From assembly GCF_019352175.1 (NCBI RefSeq), contig NZ_JACBYI010000011.1, forward strand, positions 62,001-126,000: 64,000 bases of DNA, in the 5' to 3' direction. Below the pieces are notes generated by a model. The model was not told the origin of the DNA, made no database searches, and saw only the letters and a program-made list of their open reading frames with translations. Positions within the stretch are counted from its first letter, which is position 1; every line of letters starts with the position of its first letter. Made by a program: the position numbers and the translations under genes. Positions 63,661 to 64,000 of this stretch are shown in pieces. Source of the DNA: Paenibacillus sp. S150. GTDB taxonomy: Bacteria; Bacillota; Bacilli; Paenibacillales; Paenibacillaceae.

Positions 63661-63746
63661 AAATAACCCCACAAAGTGGGGCCTTGGCTTCGATGATGAC
63701 TCAGGTACTTTGCGGGGACCCCAAAACATATACATTCTTATCTTTC
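63661..63746 (+). repeat. R2 dispersed repeat, copy e (short form)
   Basis: ATAACCCCACAAAGTGGGG (a perfect small hairpin), CCTTGGCTTCGATGATGAC, CTTTGCGGGGACCCC, tail CATATACATTCTTATCTTT. Nearly identical to copy d at 38349. Confidence 0.82.
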
Positions 63747-63775
63747 AAGCAGAAACGGCTTCGCCGTCCTTGACC
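63745..63775 (+). repeat. R3 dispersed repeat, copy d (partial)
   Basis: CAAGCAGAAACGGCTTCGCC then GTCCTTGACC; only the head of R3 is present before the sequence changes to the R1 subtype II flank. Confidence 0.6.
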
Positions 63776-63836
63776 GGGCAGCGCAGCTGTTTGCATTTCA
63801 GGTGTAAGGCTGGCTGCTGAAGCCAGGCAGAAGGCC

Positions 63837-64000
63837 AAGTGGAAAAGGTCACTTCATATTCCCTCAGCCGCTTTTTCGCAAGTGTTAGAGACTGCGACGA
63901 AATAAAGTACCGCTACATTGTTGACAAAACTCCCAAATCAACAAAAGCGGGTACTAATTTCCTCGCAGCTCCTTAGTGGTAAAAAGGATAACTAATCGAT
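63837..64000 (+). repeat. R1 nested-palindrome repeat, copy F (divergent, runs to window edge)
   Basis: Outer left AAGTGGAAAAGGTCACTTC (63837) and later TTAGTGGTAAAAAGGATAAC (about 63973). The central part has an unrelated small inverted repeat (GCGACGAAATAAAGTACC region). Its flank at 63779-63830 resembles those of copies C and E. Confidence 0.6.

Larger units (their letters stand above)
63527..64000. other. Gene-free end of window with R1, R2 and R3 copies
   Basis: No gene recognised. R2 copy e, a partial R3 and R1 copy F follow one another to the window edge. Confidence 0.6.

Noticed and set aside
63661-63746. R2 considered as a riboswitch or known structured RNA
   Set aside because: It appears in several gaps at gene 3' ends rather than in 5' leaders, and does not match any riboswitch core I recognise.

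Overview
The window looks like a chromosomal segment of a Paenibacillus-type soil Firmicute. This rests on the content: strong AGGAGG ribosome sites, YesM-type sensor kinases paired with AraC-type response regulators beside sugar ABC importers, a LicT/PTS beta-glucoside operon and large secreted polysaccharide hydrolases. No tRNA, rRNA, CRISPR array, phage or intact insertion sequence was seen.

Layout. 1-349: end of a VOC-family gene. 813-9800 (minus): a seven-gene amino-sugar operon in transcription order permease, permease, lipoprotein, sensor kinase, response regulator, nagB, nagA. Several of its genes overlap by a few bases. Divergent from it are a SIS-domain sugar-phosphate protein (10069), then a cytoplasmic GH20 hexosaminidase overlapping a GNAT acetyltransferase (11824-14116). 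Together they can import, cleave, deacetylate and deaminate GlcNAc oligosaccharides; a GlcNAc kinase is missing. 14672-17253: zinc-dependent phospholipase C family protein and a UMF1-type transporter. 18325-23067: a small proline-rich protein and bglP-bglA-licT with its RAT antiterminator leader. 23199-30064: glycosyltransferase, small protein, UbiD decarboxylase with a TetR regulator, and a flavoprotein oxidoreductase. 30419-37920: a decayed gene, a PL11 rhamnogalacturonan lyase, another decayed gene, a sugar-phosphate isomerase-like protein, a hypothetical protein, an alpha/beta hydrolase and an M3 peptidase. 38505-40319: a frameshifted DUF1801 gene with a tandemly amplified 3' end, then a TetR gene divergent from a membrane protein. 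40335-54299: a LuxR remnant and a locus with an LplABC-type ABC importer, a second kinase/regulator pair, a 1605-residue GH81 beta-1,3-glucanase and a GH16 laminarinase. 55849-57866: unknown protein and a luciferase-like oxidoreductase. 58291-61435: a Fur-controlled siderophore importer. 61659-63526: a MarR regulator and drug-efflux MFS pump with clear operators.

The intergenic DNA is the least ordinary part. It carries dispersed, hairpin-forming repeat families. One (R1) is a nested palindrome of about 190 bp built from AGTGGGAAAAAGTA/ACTAAT modules, present in six intergenic regions. Others (R2, R3, R4) end in a shared tail (CATATAAATTCTTATCTTT) that in five places joins the T-run of a Rho-independent terminator in a fixed orientation. 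One tail is interrupted by a 154-bp palindromic, MITE-like element. Several broken genes and tandem repeats lie in the same gaps.
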